A DNA stretch of 8,078 nt from NCBI GenBank assembly GCA_036266195.1, contig DATANP010000415.1, positions 1 to 8,078 of the forward strand, written 5' to 3'. Positions 7,145-8,078 of the stretch are shown one piece after another (positions within the stretch are counted from its first letter, which is position 1; each line of letters begins with the position of its first letter). This DNA is from DATMER01 sp036266195 (GTDB lineage Bacteria; Acidobacteriota; Thermoanaerobaculia; Multivoradales; UBA5704). Under the pieces are notes generated by a model that saw only the letters and a list, made by a program, of their open reading frames with translations, did no database searches and was not told where the DNA came from. The translations under genes and the position numbers were made by a program.

Positions 7145-8078
7145 ATGATCCTTCCTATCAAGACGCACAACCTCAAGAGATACAAGGACATCGCGGGCCT
7201 GCTCATCAAGCACGGCCGGGCGGATCTGGCGCAGGCCATCCAGATCGACGACAACCTGCCCCAGGACGACGCGGCCCCCGCGATCTCGGGCGATCCGGAG
7301 CAGCTCGCCCACGACCTGGAGAACCTCGGGCCCACGTTCATCAAGCTCGGACAGCTCCTGTCCACGCGCTCGGACCTGCTGCCCCAGCCCTATCTCGACG
7401 CCCTGGCCCGGCTGCAGGACAAGATCGAGCCGTTCTCCTTCGCCGAGGTGGAGCAGATCGTCTCCTCCGAGCTGGGGGTCCGGCTCTCGAAGGCGTTCGA
7501 GGAGTTCGACAACGTCCCGCTCGCCGCGGCGTCGCTCGGCCAGGTCCACCGCGCCCGGCTGCGCAACGGCCGCGAGGTCGTGGTCAAGGTGCAGCGCCCC
7601 AACATCCAGCAGACCATCCTGGAGGACCTCGAGGCCTTCCGCGAGATGGCCGTCTTCATCGACAAGCACACCGAGGTCGGACGGCGCTACGCCTTCCAGG
7701 ACATGCTGGAGGAGTTCCGGAAGGGGTTGCTGCGCGAGCTCGACTACCGCCGGGAGGCCCTGAACCTGGTGACCCTGGGCAAGAACCTCCGCCGGTACGA
7801 GCGGATCGTCGTGCCCCAGCCGGTTGACGATTACACGACCTCGCGCGTCCTCACCATGGACTACATCGATGGGACGAAGATCACCGAGATCTCGCCCCTG
7901 GCCCGCATCGACATCGACAACCGGGAGCTGGCCGAGGATCTCTGCAAGGCCTACCTGGACCAGATCCTGATCGACGGCTTCTTCCACGCCGACCCGCATC
8001 CCGGCAATCTCCGCGTCCTGCCCGGCGGGGTGGTCGCCCCGCTCGACTACGGGATGTTCGGCCAGCTCGACGCGCGGA
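7145..8078 (+). CDS. ABC1/UbiB family atypical kinase (partial, C-terminus beyond window)
   Basis: The frame is open from the ATG at 7145 to the window edge (311 codons). Full-length bacterial members are about 500-560 residues, so roughly the last 200 or more are missing, including any C-terminal membrane helices. All diagnostic ABC1 motifs visible so far are present: KLGQ at 67-70 in FIKLGQLLSTRSDLLP, the alanine-rich loop AAASLGQ (127-133) that replaces a glycine loop, Lys148 in VVVKVQRP, the ExD pair Glu198/Asp200 in ELDYRREA, HADPHPGN (281-288), and DYG at 301-303 in place of the usual DFG. UbiB-type proteins are membrane-associated ATPases that support ubiquinone synthesis and lipid handling. 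No other quinone gene is in view, so the specific role is open and I give no symbol. The gene is divergent from the Ser/Thr kinase. Confidence 0.92.
   Translation, partial: MILPIKTHNLKRYKDIAGLLIKHGRADLAQAIQIDDNLPQDDAAPAISGDPEQLAHDLENLGPTFIKLGQLLSTRSDLLPQPYLDALARLQDKIEPFSFAEVEQIVSSELGVRLSKAFEEFDNVPLAAASLGQVHRARLRNGREVVVKVQRPNIQQTILEDLEAFREMAVFIDKHTEVGRRYAFQDMLEEFRKGLLRELDYRREALNLVTLGKNLRRYERIVVPQPVDDYTTSRVLTMDYIDGTKITEISPLARIDIDNRELAEDLCKAYLDQILIDGFFHADPHPGNLRVLPGGVVAPLDYGMFGQLDAR

Noticed and set aside
1..8078. A search for CRISPR repeats, tRNA/rRNA genes, insertion sequence ends, toxin-antitoxin pairs or defence genes.
   Set aside because: Almost every base lies within five recognisable chromosomal-type genes, and the two short intergenic regions contain none of these. 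The window looks like ordinary chromosome rather than an island.

Overview
This is a compact, very GC-rich bacterial window holding five protein genes and almost no non-coding DNA. Two genes run off the window edges. The organism has an outer membrane: the left-edge gene encodes a signal peptide, a POTRA-like domain and the start of a BamA/TamA-type beta-barrel. High GC, a large transmembrane Ser/Thr kinase with a distinctive C-terminal membrane module, and a secreted DUF885 protein together fit Acidobacteriota or a similar lineage. That assignment is inference; no rRNA or other marker gene is present.

Layout: (1) 1-778, minus strand: outer-membrane POTRA/beta-barrel protein, C-terminus missing. 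(2) 792-2792, minus strand: membrane-anchored LTA synthase/phosphoglycerol transferase-like protein of the sulfatase fold, 13 bp upstream of gene 1 and probably co-transcribed with it. (3) 2793-2850: a 58-bp divergent intergenic region with two 11-bp tandem direct repeats. (4) 2851-4581, plus strand: exported DUF885 predicted zinc peptidase. (5) 4536-7034, minus strand: zinc-ribbon Ser/Thr kinase with a periplasmic domain and a multi-pass membrane region. Its 3' end overlaps the 3' end of gene 4 by 46 bp. (6) 7035-7144: a 110-bp divergent intergenic region that is AT-richer than its surroundings. (7) 7145-8078, plus strand: ABC1/UbiB-family atypical kinase, C-terminus missing.

The left half has a cell-envelope theme: a transferase acting at the outer face of the inner membrane next to an outer-membrane barrel. 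The right half has two unrelated kinase-like proteins transcribed back to back, one a Hanks-type kinase and the other an ABC1/UbiB atypical kinase. Nothing shows that the two halves act together. I see no mobile element, tRNA, rRNA, CRISPR array, toxin-antitoxin pair or defence locus. The least explained items are the kinase's sensor and membrane module, the tandem repeats between genes 2 and 4, and a five-codon leader frame whose stop overlaps the kinase start codon.
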